A DNA stretch of 64,000 nt from Microtetraspora glauca (GTDB lineage: Bacteria > Actinomycetota > Actinomycetes > Streptosporangiales > Streptosporangiaceae), in contig BBYL01000040.1 in the NCBI GenBank assembly GCA_001570385.1, positions 1-64,000 on the forward strand, in the 5' to 3' direction. How positions within the stretch are numbered: position 1 is the first letter of the stretch; each line of letters begins with the position of its first letter. The notes under the pieces are model-generated. The model was not told where the DNA came from. It saw nothing but the letters and a program-made list of their open reading frames with translations, and made no database searches. This document shows, one piece after another, positions 1 through 7,311 of this stretch. Both the position numbers and the translations under genes were made by a program.

Positions 1-213
1 TGGCCAGGGAAGGGGGCACAGCAAGCGGCGACTTCGGGGTGTGGGCGGAGGGGACGGAAAGCCGACGATGAGAGAACACGGCGCGTGCAGCAAAGCGCCT
101 GTGAGTCCGCAGATCAAAAGCTCGACGAATTCGTCAAAGCGCTGGTGAAGGACTGGCCACCGTTGACTGATGGTCAGCGTGACCGGCTGGCGCTGCTGCT
201 CCGGACAACGTGA
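1..213 (+). CDS. Small hypothetical protein of the integrated element (5' end outside window)
   Basis: A frame is open from the first base to a TGA at 211-213. The C-terminal part reads DQKLDEFVKALVKDW then PPLTDGQRDRLALLLR, a charged helical segment. I recall this ending from small proteins next to integrase and excision genes in actinomycete phages and integrative elements, but I could not search for it. A GTG at 85 could start a 42-residue protein; otherwise the start lies upstream of the window. It runs toward the convergent integrase gene, with two hairpins between them. Function is unknown. Confidence 0.45.
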   Translation, partial: WPGKGAQQAATSGCGRRGRKADDERTRRVQQSACESADQKLDEFVKALVKDWPPLTDGQRDRLALLLRTT

Positions 214-293
214 TGATTCGCGTGGGTGCCTTCGTCGTGGCGTGCGGCGGGGGCACCATCGCTTGCCTGTCGCGGGGATAGCGCGTGGGGGAA

Positions 294-317
294 CCCCTCA
301 CATCGGGCGGTGAGGGG
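294..317. terminator. Hairpin after the small element gene
   Basis: CCCCTCAC at 294-301 pairs perfectly with GTGAGGGG at 310-317 across an 8-nt loop. It lies between the + strand small ORF and the - strand integrase. There is no T-run, so it is a possible bidirectional terminator rather than a canonical one. Confidence 0.35.
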
Positions 318-363
318 CTCTCGTGCGCGTGCTACCACTGCTCCGCGCGGGGTCATGCGGGGT

Positions 364-402
364 GGGCACCCCCGTCACTTGAGGGGTGTGGCGGGGGTGC
401 CC
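364..402 (-). terminator. Terminator-like hairpin after integrase gene
   Basis: GGGCACCCCCG at 364-374 is a perfect 11-bp complement of CGGGGGTGCCC at 392-402, with a 17-nt loop. It starts 8 nt beyond the integrase stop, where a terminator for the - strand gene is expected. There is no clear U-tract, which is usual in high-GC actinomycetes. Confidence 0.55.
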
Positions 403-409
403 TGCTGTG

Positions 410-1927
410 TTACCGGGGTGCGGGCGTGATCGGGTCGATTGCTACCCGCTCGGTGATAGCGGGCCGCCTGCCGCGTCCTACCGGCTTCAACGTCACGTTC
501 ATGATCGATTTGATGATCTCGCGCTGTGCGGTGACTCCCAACCCTTGCCAGACTTCGCGGGCTTCGGCTTCGCTCTCGACGTCCGCGAACGGTGCCAGCG
601 GGGAAGTGTCGGCCACGTCGTCAAGGCGGCGTTCTAGCTCCTCGATCTTCGTCTGGGCGCGCTTCACACCTGCGCGGAACTCCGGCCGGTCGATCAGCCG
701 TTCTGCGAAGTCTTCGGCAAGCTGGGTCTTGCGCTGGCGTAGCGCGACCAGGTCCGCGCGCAACGCGGCTACGTCCACGCCGCTGGCCGGGGCCTTGATC
801 AGGTCGGCCGCGTCCCTGGCGAGGATAGCGATTGCCACAGCTTCGATGAGCGTGTCTAGCTCGGGTTGCGGGCATGTGGCGTGTCCCTCGCCGCCGCTGT
901 GGCACCGGTAGACGGGCCGGTCGCCCCTGCCTGAGCCGTGGACCCGCACGAAATCCCCACACGGGCACCGGTAGGCACCGCTGCCCAACCATTTCAGGGC
1001 CGGTCCGGGGTTGGTCCGGCGGGAGGGGTCCGACAGCTTGGCCGTGATCGTCCAGAACGTGTCATCGGGGATGATCGGCTCCCATGGGGCGCGGCCTACC
1101 ACGTCAGCGGGGGTGTAGGTTTTGCGGCCGGTACCGGCCTTGTGGACCATGAGGGCGGCGTTACGGGGGCGCATGAGGACATCGCGTACGTAGGTGGGTC
1201 GCCATGGCTTGCCGTCAGCGGTCGGCACGTTCCGGTCCCGTAGGTCCCGCGCGATGCCGCCTAAGGTCGGTCCCTTTGGCTGTCCGAAGGTGGGCAGTAG
1301 CACGATGTTGGCCATGCCCTCGATGACCTTCGCCTCATCGGGCCGGACGGTGATTCCGTCGGTCTCGAAACCGTAGGGCCGTCGTCCTCCTCCGAACTGT
1401 CCTGCTGCTGCCTGGCGCTCTCGGGCGGCACTGACGCGTCGGGCGGTGTCGCGGCTGCTCTTGTTGGCCATGGCGACCATGACGCGGGCCATGGTCACAT
1501 CCGCGTCGTTGTTGAGCCGGAGCGATCCGGTGATGCTCTCGGCGCGAACGCGGGGCCGGTTGCTCTCCACAACGTCGATCAGGTCTTCGAGGTCGCGGGG
1601 GTCGCGCATGGCGCGGTCAAGGTCGAGAGAAACAAGGATGTCCGCGCGGTCGGTGGCTAGCCAGTCGAGCGCTTCGCGGAAGCCGGGGCGTACGGTCCGC
1701 ATCTCGCTGCGGCCGTTGGGAAGCTTGATCTTCCGGCGCTTGAACGCGCTGGTGTCGTTCTCGATGATCACTTTGGCGACGGTCCAGCCGTTGCCGGTGG
1801 TGGCGAACGTCGTCAGTCGGGAGACCTGGTCGTCAACGCCGGTCGTGTCGAGTTGTACGGTGCCGTCGTCGGCCTTGATCTTCTCCGCGTCGCTGATCCT
1901 CGCGAGAATGATCGCCCGGTTGCTCAT
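410..1927 (-). CDS. Large serine recombinase/integrase
   Basis: Site-specific integrase of the large serine recombinase family, 505 residues from ATG 1927, which has GGCGGAG just upstream. The N-terminal resolvase domain carries the catalytic serine in ILARISD and the conserved arginine region LDLDRAMRDP. A recombinase domain follows (about residues 180-290). The zinc-ribbon segment has the Cys pairs YRCPCG and YRCHSGG...CPQ, and a coiled-coil-like stretch lies near residues 390-450. These proteins join attP to attB through a serine-DNA intermediate without homology. The gene's 5' end sits about 75 bp from a junction that cuts an ABC transporter gene, as expected for an integrase beside its attachment site. 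No frameshift is visible. Confidence 0.93.
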   Translation of the reverse strand: MSNRAIILARISDAEKIKADDGTVQLDTTGVDDQVSRLTTFATTGNGWTVAKVIIENDTSAFKRRKIKLPNGRSEMRTVRPGFREALDWLATDRADILVSLDLDRAMRDPRDLEDLIDVVESNRPRVRAESITGSLRLNNDADVTMARVMVAMANKSSRDTARRVSAARERQAAAGQFGGGRRPYGFETDGITVRPDEAKVIEGMANIVLLPTFGQPKGPTLGGIARDLRDRNVPTADGKPWRPTYVRDVLMRPRNAALMVHKAGTGRKTYTPADVVGRAPWEPIIPDDTFWTITAKLSDPSRRTNPGPALKWLGSGAYRCPCGDFVRVHGSGRGDRPVYRCHSGGEGHATCPQPELDTLIEAVAIAILARDAADLIKAPASGVDVAALRADLVALRQRKTQLAEDFAERLIDRPEFRAGVKRAQTKIEELERRLDDVADTSPLAPFADVESEAEAREVWQGLGVTAQREIIKSIMNVTLKPVGRGRRPAITERVAIDPITPAPR

Positions 1928-1970
1928 GATCTCCGCCCTTCGCCCTCGTTGACCTGCTTGGTCCAATTTT

Positions 1971-2006
1971 ATGGCAAAGAACTGTCATGATCCATGGTTG
2001 GGTAAG
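1971..2006. other. Probable attachment-site junction of the integrated element
   Basis: ABC ATPase coding sequence begins abruptly at the Gly-Lys-Ser codons (GGTAAGTCG, 2001-2009). Everything to the left does not encode the expected P-loop (GxxGxGKS) and leads into the integrase gene. The junction therefore lies at or just before about 2001-2006. The exact core is unknown because the other end is outside the window. An imperfect palindrome, CATGATCCATG (1986-1996), lies just left of the junction. Confidence 0.65.
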
Positions 2007-2801
2007 TCGACCACGATGCGCATGATCCTCGGGCTCGACCGCCCGACGTCCGGCACGGCGCTCGTCGGAGGAGTGCCGTACCACGAGATCAGGTATCCGC
2101 TGCGGACGGTCGGGGCGCTGCTCGACGCGCGCGCGGTGCATCCGGGGCGCAGCTGCCGCGCGCACCTGCTGGCGCTGGCGCGCGGCAACGGCATCACGAG
2201 AAGCCGGGTCGAGGAGGTCCTGGAGACGGTCGGACTGGCGGGCGTGGCGGGCAGGCGCGCCGGCGTGCTGTCGCTGGGCATGAGCCAGCGGCTCGGCATC
2301 GCGGCGGCACTGCTGGGCGACCCCGACGTGCTGATGTTCGACGAACCCGTCAACGGCCTCGACCCCGACGGCGTGCGCTGGGTGCGCGACCTGATGCGCT
2401 CGCTGGCCGAGCAGGGCCGCACGGTCTTCGTCTCCAGTCACCTGATGAGCGAGATGCAGCTGACCGCCGACCACCTGGTGGTGATCGGCAAGGGACGGCT
2501 CATCATGGACGCGCCGCTCGCGGCGGTCATCGCGCAGAGCTCGCTGACCGCCGTGGTCGTCCGCAGCCCGCACGCGGGCGACCTGTCCGTACGGCTCCGC
2601 GCAGCCGGGATCGGAGTGGAGCGGGTCGGCGAGAACGCGATCGTCGCCACCGGCGCGGGCATCGAGCGGATCGGCGACCTGGCGTACGAGGCGGGCGTCC
2701 GGCTGCACGAGCTGAGCACGCGCGAGGCCTCGTTGGAGCAGGCATACCAGGAACTGACCGCGAGCAGCGTGGAGTACGGCGTCCAGAGAGCGAGCGTGTG
2801 A
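2001..2801 (+). pseudogene. ABC transporter ATPase truncated in Walker A by the integrated element
   Basis: The frame from GKSTTMRMILGL onward is a typical drug/antibiotic-type ABC ATPase. It has the signature LSLGMSQRLG, Walker B VLMFDEPVNGLDPDG and switch histidine FVSSHL. The first roughly 35-40 residues, including the glycines of the P-loop, are missing. An in-frame ATG at 1971 supplies the leader MAKNCHDPWL, so a fusion protein could be made, but it would lack GxxG of Walker A and is unlikely to bind ATP normally. The partner permease starts 3 bp after the stop, so the operon is split from its native promoter. The missing 5' part should lie beyond the far end of the element. Confidence 0.8.
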
Positions 2802-2804
2802 ACG

Positions 2805-3602
2805 ATGGCGGTCAAGGAACTGGGCCAGACGATCGGCGCCGAGTGGACGAAGCTGTGGTCGGTCCGCTCGACCTGGTGGTGCCTGACGGGCGCCGCCGTG
2901 CTCATGGTGCTGAGCGCGCTGACGCTGGGCGGCGCCACCGCGACGGAGCTGCGCCGCGCCGGCGGTGAGGGGGCGCGCCTGGTCGTGAGCGAGCCGGTGA
3001 TCTCGGCGACGTCGTTCGTCCAGTTCGCGCTGGTCACGCTGGCGATGCTGACGATCACGTCGGAGTACGCGTCGGGCGGCATCCGCACCACGTTGCAGGC
3101 CACGCCGATCCGCGGCCGGATGCTCGCCGCGAAGGCGTTGGTGGTGGCGCCGGTGATGTTCGCGGCGGGAGTGGTGTCCGGCGGCATCGCGTCGGCGGTC
3201 ACCTATGCGGTGCTTTCTACCAGGATGTTCGGCGGCTACGCCGTCCTCCCGCCTGCCGAGACCACGCTCGACCTGCTGGCCCTCGGGGCCTTCCTCGCCC
3301 TGGTGTCGGTGATGACGCTCGGTGTGGGCGCCGCGATGCGCAGCGCGGCCGGGACCCTCACCGTGGTGTTCATGCTGCTGATGGGCCTGCCGCTGATGCT
3401 CGCGATGACCGGCGGCCAGGTGGCGCTGGAGGTGTCGATGCGCATGCCGATGTTCGCCGGCCTGGCCTTCATGGGCAGCACCGACAACCTCACCGGCGGC
3501 CCGATCCCGTACTCGCCCGGCGAGGGCCTGGCCTGGCTGATCGGGTGGACGGCGGCCGGGGTGGCGGCCGGCTACGCCGTGCTGCGCCGGCGCGACGCCT
3601 AG
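2805..3602 (+). CDS. ABC-2 type transporter permease
   Basis: 265-residue integral membrane protein. It has an N-terminal amphipathic stretch (GAEWTKLWSVRSTWWCL) followed by about six hydrophobic segments, the usual ABC-2 permease layout, and ends in a short basic tail LRRRDA. The conserved phrase TSEYASGGIRTTLQATPIRGRMLAAK, after the second membrane segment, is characteristic of actinomycete ABC-2 permeases. It follows the truncated ATPase by 3 bp and is followed 11 bp later by a sensor kinase. The layout suggests a regulated exporter or lipid/peptide transporter. Substrate is unknown. Confidence 0.85.
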   Translation: MAVKELGQTIGAEWTKLWSVRSTWWCLTGAAVLMVLSALTLGGATATELRRAGGEGARLVVSEPVISATSFVQFALVTLAMLTITSEYASGGIRTTLQATPIRGRMLAAKALVVAPVMFAAGVVSGGIASAVTYAVLSTRMFGGYAVLPPAETTLDLLALGAFLALVSVMTLGVGAAMRSAAGTLTVVFMLLMGLPLMLAMTGGQVALEVSMRMPMFAGLAFMGSTDNLTGGPIPYSPGEGLAWLIGWTAAGVAAGYAVLRRRDA

Positions 3603-3613
3603 ACTTCGCAGCC

Positions 3614-4747
3614 GTGTCGAGCAACCGAGTCGCCCGCATGCTGACGGGGGTCTTCGCGGGCATGGCCCTCGGCGTCGCCGAACTCGCCTTCCTCTGCCTC
3701 GCCTGGCCCGCGTCCGTGATCCCGGCGGCCCGGCCCGCGGTCAGCCGCGCCGTGGCCCGGTTCATGGCGGTGGAACGGGCGCGACTGGGCCACGGCGCGG
3801 CGCAGGCGGGCGGCCACGGTTTCCTCGCCGCCCGCGCCGCGCTCGGCGTGCTCGGCGGGTACGTCAGCGTGGCGGGCCTGTTCATCAGCGGCCTCTTCCT
3901 GTTCGGCGGGTTGTGGGACCTGGCCTCGGGCGAGTCGGATCGGGTGCCGCTGGAATTCCCCGGAGTGAGGCTGGTCACCAGCAGTTGGGTGCTCGGGCTC
4001 ACGGGCGGGGTGGTCCTGCTGGCGCTGGTCGCGCTGTGGATCCTCACGGTCGGCGCGGCGGAGCGACGGCTGGCCGACCACGTCCTCGGACCGGGCAGGC
4101 AGGAGCTGATGCGCAGGCGCATCGCCGAGCTGACCGCGACCCGTTCGGGCATCGTGCGAGCCGTCGACGACGAGCGGCGAAGGATCGAACGCGACCTGCA
4201 CGACGGTGTGCAGCAGCGGGGTGTCGCGCTGGCCATGCTGCTGGGCCGCGCCCGGCACAACCCCGACCAGGCCAGGACCGCCGAACTGGTGAGCCAGGCC
4301 TACACCGAGTCGCGCCGGCTTCTCGACGAGTTGCGCAGCGTGGCCTGGCGGATCTATCCGACCGCGCTCGACGAGCTGGGCCTGCGCGCCGCCCTCGCCG
4401 GGGTCGCCGAGCGGTCGAGCGTACCGGTGACCGTGCACTACGGGCTGGCCGAGCGGCCCGTCTCCGAGGTCGAGACGGCCCTCTACTTCGTGGCCCGCGA
4501 AGCGATCACCAACGCGGTCAAGCACGCGGGGGCTCGTGACATCCTGGTCGTCCTGACCGAGGACGAGCGGACGGTGAGCGTGGCGATCTCAGACGACGGC
4601 ACGGGCGGCGCCGACCCGTCCGGAGGAGGACTCTCCGGGCTGGCCAGGCGCGTCCTGGCGCTCGACGGCGACCTCACCGTCGACAGCCCCGCGGGAGGCC
4701 CCACCACGGTCGCCGCGACGTTGCCCAAGGCGGCGCCGTGCGGCTGA
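3614..4747 (+). CDS. Sensor histidine kinase (NarL/DesK-type)
   Basis: 377-residue kinase from GTG 3614, chosen because it is the first start after the permease stop; ATG 3638 is an alternative. Residues 1-140 contain four hydrophobic segments, apparently a sensor module without a large extracellular loop. The HisKA_3 region IERDLHDGVQQRG carries the phospho-acceptor His196. The HATPase domain has the N-box EAITNAVKHAG and a glycine-rich end, SGGGLSGLARRV. The stop overlaps the response regulator start by 10 bp, so the pair is cotranscribed. The signal is unknown; position suggests control of the preceding ABC genes. Confidence 0.9.
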   Translation: MSSNRVARMLTGVFAGMALGVAELAFLCLAWPASVIPAARPAVSRAVARFMAVERARLGHGAAQAGGHGFLAARAALGVLGGYVSVAGLFISGLFLFGGLWDLASGESDRVPLEFPGVRLVTSSWVLGLTGGVVLLALVALWILTVGAAERRLADHVLGPGRQELMRRRIAELTATRSGIVRAVDDERRRIERDLHDGVQQRGVALAMLLGRARHNPDQARTAELVSQAYTESRRLLDELRSVAWRIYPTALDELGLRAALAGVAERSSVPVTVHYGLAERPVSEVETALYFVAREAITNAVKHAGARDILVVLTEDERTVSVAISDDGTGGADPSGGGLSGLARRVLALDGDLTVDSPAGGPTTVAATLPKAAPCG

Positions 4748-5382
4748 TCCTGGCGGACGACTCGGTGTTGCTCCGCGAGGGCCTGATCCGGCTGCTCGAC
4801 GAGGCCGGCCACGAGGTCGTCGCCGCGGTCGGCGACTCGCGCGCGCTCCTCGACGCCGTCGAGCGGCACCGGCCCGACGTGGCCGTCATCGACGTGCGCA
4901 TGCCGCCGACGCACACCGACGAGGGGCTGCGCGCCGCATTGGAGATCCGCGAACGCCGGCCGGGCGTCGGCGTGCTCGTCCTGTCGCAGTACGTGGAGAA
5001 GACCTACGCGGCCACACTCCTCGCCGGGGCCACCGAGGGCCTGGGCTACCTGCTCAAGGACCGCGTCTCTGAGGTGGCCGACTTCCTCGACTCGCTCGAA
5101 CGCGTACACGCGGGCGGGGCGGCCTTCGACCCCGAGGTGGTCCGCCAGCTGCTCGCCCGCACCACGCACGCCGACCCGTTGAGCAGGCTGAGCGCACGCG
5201 AGACGGAGGTTCTGGAGCACCTCGCGCAGGGCCTCGTCAACGCGGCGATCGCCGAGCGCCTGCACGTGTCGTCGAGCACCGTCGAAAAGCACGTCAACGC
5301 CATCGTCGAGAAGCTCGACCTGCCCCGGGATCCCGATTACAGCCGCAGGGTGCTCGCGATCCTGCGCTACCTCGACGGCTGA
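4738..5382 (+). CDS. LuxR/NarL-family response regulator
   Basis: 214-residue two-component regulator starting at GTG 4738 inside the kinase 3' end. The receiver domain has the acidic pair LADDS, phospho-acceptor Asp in VIDVRMP and the conserved Lys in LLKDR. The C-terminal LuxR helix-turn-helix is LSARETEVLEHLAQGLVN followed by IAERLHVSSSTVEKHVNAI. It is the cognate partner of the upstream DesK-type kinase and probably binds DNA near the ABC-HK-RR operon. With the operon's 5' end displaced by the integrase element, its normal expression may be altered. Confidence 0.92.
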   Translation: MRLILADDSVLLREGLIRLLDEAGHEVVAAVGDSRALLDAVERHRPDVAVIDVRMPPTHTDEGLRAALEIRERRPGVGVLVLSQYVEKTYAATLLAGATEGLGYLLKDRVSEVADFLDSLERVHAGGAAFDPEVVRQLLARTTHADPLSRLSARETEVLEHLAQGLVNAAIAERLHVSSSTVEKHVNAIVEKLDLPRDPDYSRRVLAILRYLDG

Positions 5383-5463
5383 TCCGCGGATCGCACCGGT
5401 CCTGTGGCGTCGGGGCCGATTCGAAGCCTCCACCCCACCCGAAGATCCGAACTGCGCATAGCC

Positions 5464-6054
5464 CTATCGCGGTAGGCGTAGCCCTGCGATGAGGAGTTCG
5501 ACCAGCCGACGTGCGTCGTAGTGGGGATCGTTCTCCGCGCCGATGCAGAGGTTCCCGACGCCGCGCATGAGTTCGTAGGCATCCACGTCGGAGCGGATCT
5601 CGCCGGCGACGGCTGCGGCTTCGAGCAGTTGGGCGCACACGGGCACGAGCCGCTCGAGGAAGTAGGCGTGCAGGGCGTCGAAGCCGGTGTCGTCGGACTG
5701 CAGTACGGCGGCGAGTCCGTGCTTGGTGACCAGGAAGTCGATGAAGAGATTGATCCATCGCCCTAGTGCGGCGTGAGGAGTCGGGCTGGTCGTCAGCAGG
5801 GCTGCACCGGCCTCGGCGAGGGCCTCGATCTGGTGCCGGTAGACGGCGATGATGAGATCCGCGCGCGTCGGGAAGTGGCGGTAGATCGTGGCCGTCCCGA
5901 CGCCGGCCTCGGCCGCGATGTCGCGTATCGGCGCTTCCACGCCTGACGTGACGAAGATCGCTGCGGCGGCGTCGAGCAGAGTCTTCTCGTTGCGCCGGGC
6001 GTCCGCCCGTTTGGGCCGGGCCGTAGGCCCTGCGCCCCGGTCGCTGTCGTTCAC
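5464..6054 (-). CDS. TetR-family transcriptional regulator
   Basis: 196-residue TetR regulator. GTG 6054 is chosen because GGAGGGA lies about 9 nt upstream; the frame extends farther to ATG 6120 but that part is uncharacteristic. The helix-turn-helix reads IRDIAAEAGVGTATIYRHFPTRADLI. The ligand-binding domain resembles the SbtR-like TetR_C group (YELMRGVGNLC). It is divergent from an aldo-keto reductase gene. The shared intergenic region holds two GGGACA-type palindromes, so autoregulation and repression of the reductase are likely. Confidence 0.9.
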   Translation of the reverse strand: MNDSDRGAGPTARPKRADARRNEKTLLDAAAAIFVTSGVEAPIRDIAAEAGVGTATIYRHFPTRADLIIAVYRHQIEALAEAGAALLTTSPTPHAALGRWINLFIDFLVTKHGLAAVLQSDDTGFDALHAYFLERLVPVCAQLLEAAAVAGEIRSDVDAYELMRGVGNLCIGAENDPHYDARRLVELLIAGLRLPR

Positions 6055-6087
6055 CGCGCCGTTCCCTCCGCTACCGAGCTTGCTAAA

Positions 6088-6127
6088 CGGGACAACGTCC
6101 CATATCGTCAATCGGGACAATGTCCCG
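6088..6127. promoter_or_regulatory. Two TetR operator palindromes
   Basis: CGGGACAATGTCCCG (6113-6127) is a perfect palindrome with a single-base centre. A second copy, CGGGACAACGTCCCA (6088-6102), has five-base perfect arms plus matching flanks. Centres are 25 bp apart. They lie between the TetR start and the divergent reductase, where a TetR dimer pair would overlap the promoters. Confidence 0.7.
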
Positions 6128-6180
6128 TTTGCTCATGATGTCAGAGCAGGGGGCCGACGACCAAGCCACGCATCGCCACC

Positions 6181-6216
6181 ACGCTTCACCACCACGCTTC
6201 ACCACCACGCTTCACC
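6181..6216 (+). repeat. 13-bp tandem repeat in reductase leader
   Basis: ACGCTTCACCACC is repeated almost three times in tandem immediately before the reductase ribosome-binding site (GGAGGAG at about 6222-6228). The period is not a multiple of three and the region is untranslated. Confidence 0.8.
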
Positions 6217-6236
6217 GCAATGGAGGAGACACTGTC

Positions 6237-7256
6237 ATGCAGTACCGCACCTTGGGCCACACCGGTGTGCAGATCAGCTCCCTCGCGCTCGGCGCGATGA
6301 ACTTCGGCAAGATCGGACGCACCACCCAGGACGAGGCCACCGCCATCGTCGACGCCGCCCTCGAGGGCGGGATCAACGTCATTGACACCGCCGACATGTA
6401 CAGCGGCGGCGAGTCGGAAGAGATGGTCGGCAAAGCCATCGCCGGCCGCCGCGACGACATCGTGCTGGCCACGAAGGCGAGCATGCCGATGGGGGACGAG
6501 CGCAACCATCAGGGCAGTTCGCGCCGCTGGCTGGTCACCGAGTTGGACAACAGCCTGCGCCGCCTCGGTGTCGACCACGTCGATCTCTACCAGATCCACC
6601 GGTGGGATCCGCGTACCAGTGACGAGGAGACGCTGTCGGCTCTGACCGACCTGCAGCGCGCGGGAAAGATCCGTTACTTCGGCTCCTCGACCTTCCCGGC
6701 CTACCGCATCGTGCAGGCGCAGTGGGCCGCCCGCGAGTATTACCTGAGCCGTTACGTCACCGAACAGCCCAGCTACTCGATCCTGCAGCGCGGGATCGAG
6801 ACCCACGTACTGCCCGTGACCGAGCAGTACGGGCTCGGTGTGCTGGTATGGAGCCCGCTCGCCTCGGGCTGGTTGTCGGGCGCGATCCGCGAGGGTCAGG
6901 AAATCACCACCAACCGCTCGACGTTCATGCCGCAACGCTTCGACACCTCCATTCCGTCCAACCGGGCCAGGCTCGACGCGGTCGAGCGGCTGGCCGAAGT
7001 CGCCGACGAAGCCGGCCTGACGATGATCCAGCTCGCGCTCGGTTTCGTGACCGCGCACCCGGCCGTGACCAGCGCGATCATCGGTCCTCGCACGCTGGGC
7101 CACCTGCATTCGCAGCTCGCCGCCGCTGACACCGTGCTCTCCCCCGACGTGCTCGACGCGATCGATGCGATCGTCGCCCCTGGCACCGACCTCGCCGCAC
7201 ACGAGAAGTTCGACACCCCGCCCGCGCTGCTCGACCCGTCGCTGCGGCGCCGCTGA
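6237..7256 (+). CDS. Aldo/keto reductase
   Basis: 339-residue NADPH-dependent oxidoreductase with the TIM-barrel AKR fold. The start ATG 6237 follows GGAGGAG. Catalytic tetrad candidates are Asp and Tyr in DTADMYSGG, Lys in LATKAS and His in LYQIHRWD. The cofactor end has SAIIGPRTLGHLHSQL. The sequence resembles the AKR11/12-type bacterial enzymes that reduce aldehydes, ketones and quinones. Divergent transcription from a TetR gene with shared operators suggests induction by a toxic carbonyl or related ligand. Substrate cannot be deduced. Confidence 0.93.
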   Translation: MQYRTLGHTGVQISSLALGAMNFGKIGRTTQDEATAIVDAALEGGINVIDTADMYSGGESEEMVGKAIAGRRDDIVLATKASMPMGDERNHQGSSRRWLVTELDNSLRRLGVDHVDLYQIHRWDPRTSDEETLSALTDLQRAGKIRYFGSSTFPAYRIVQAQWAAREYYLSRYVTEQPSYSILQRGIETHVLPVTEQYGLGVLVWSPLASGWLSGAIREGQEITTNRSTFMPQRFDTSIPSNRARLDAVERLAEVADEAGLTMIQLALGFVTAHPAVTSAIIGPRTLGHLHSQLAAADTVLSPDVLDAIDAIVAPGTDLAAHEKFDTPPALLDPSLRRR

Positions 7257-7311
7257 TCGCGACACTCCTCACGGATGACGCCTTCACTGCGTCGGCGCAG
7301 GACATCGAGCG

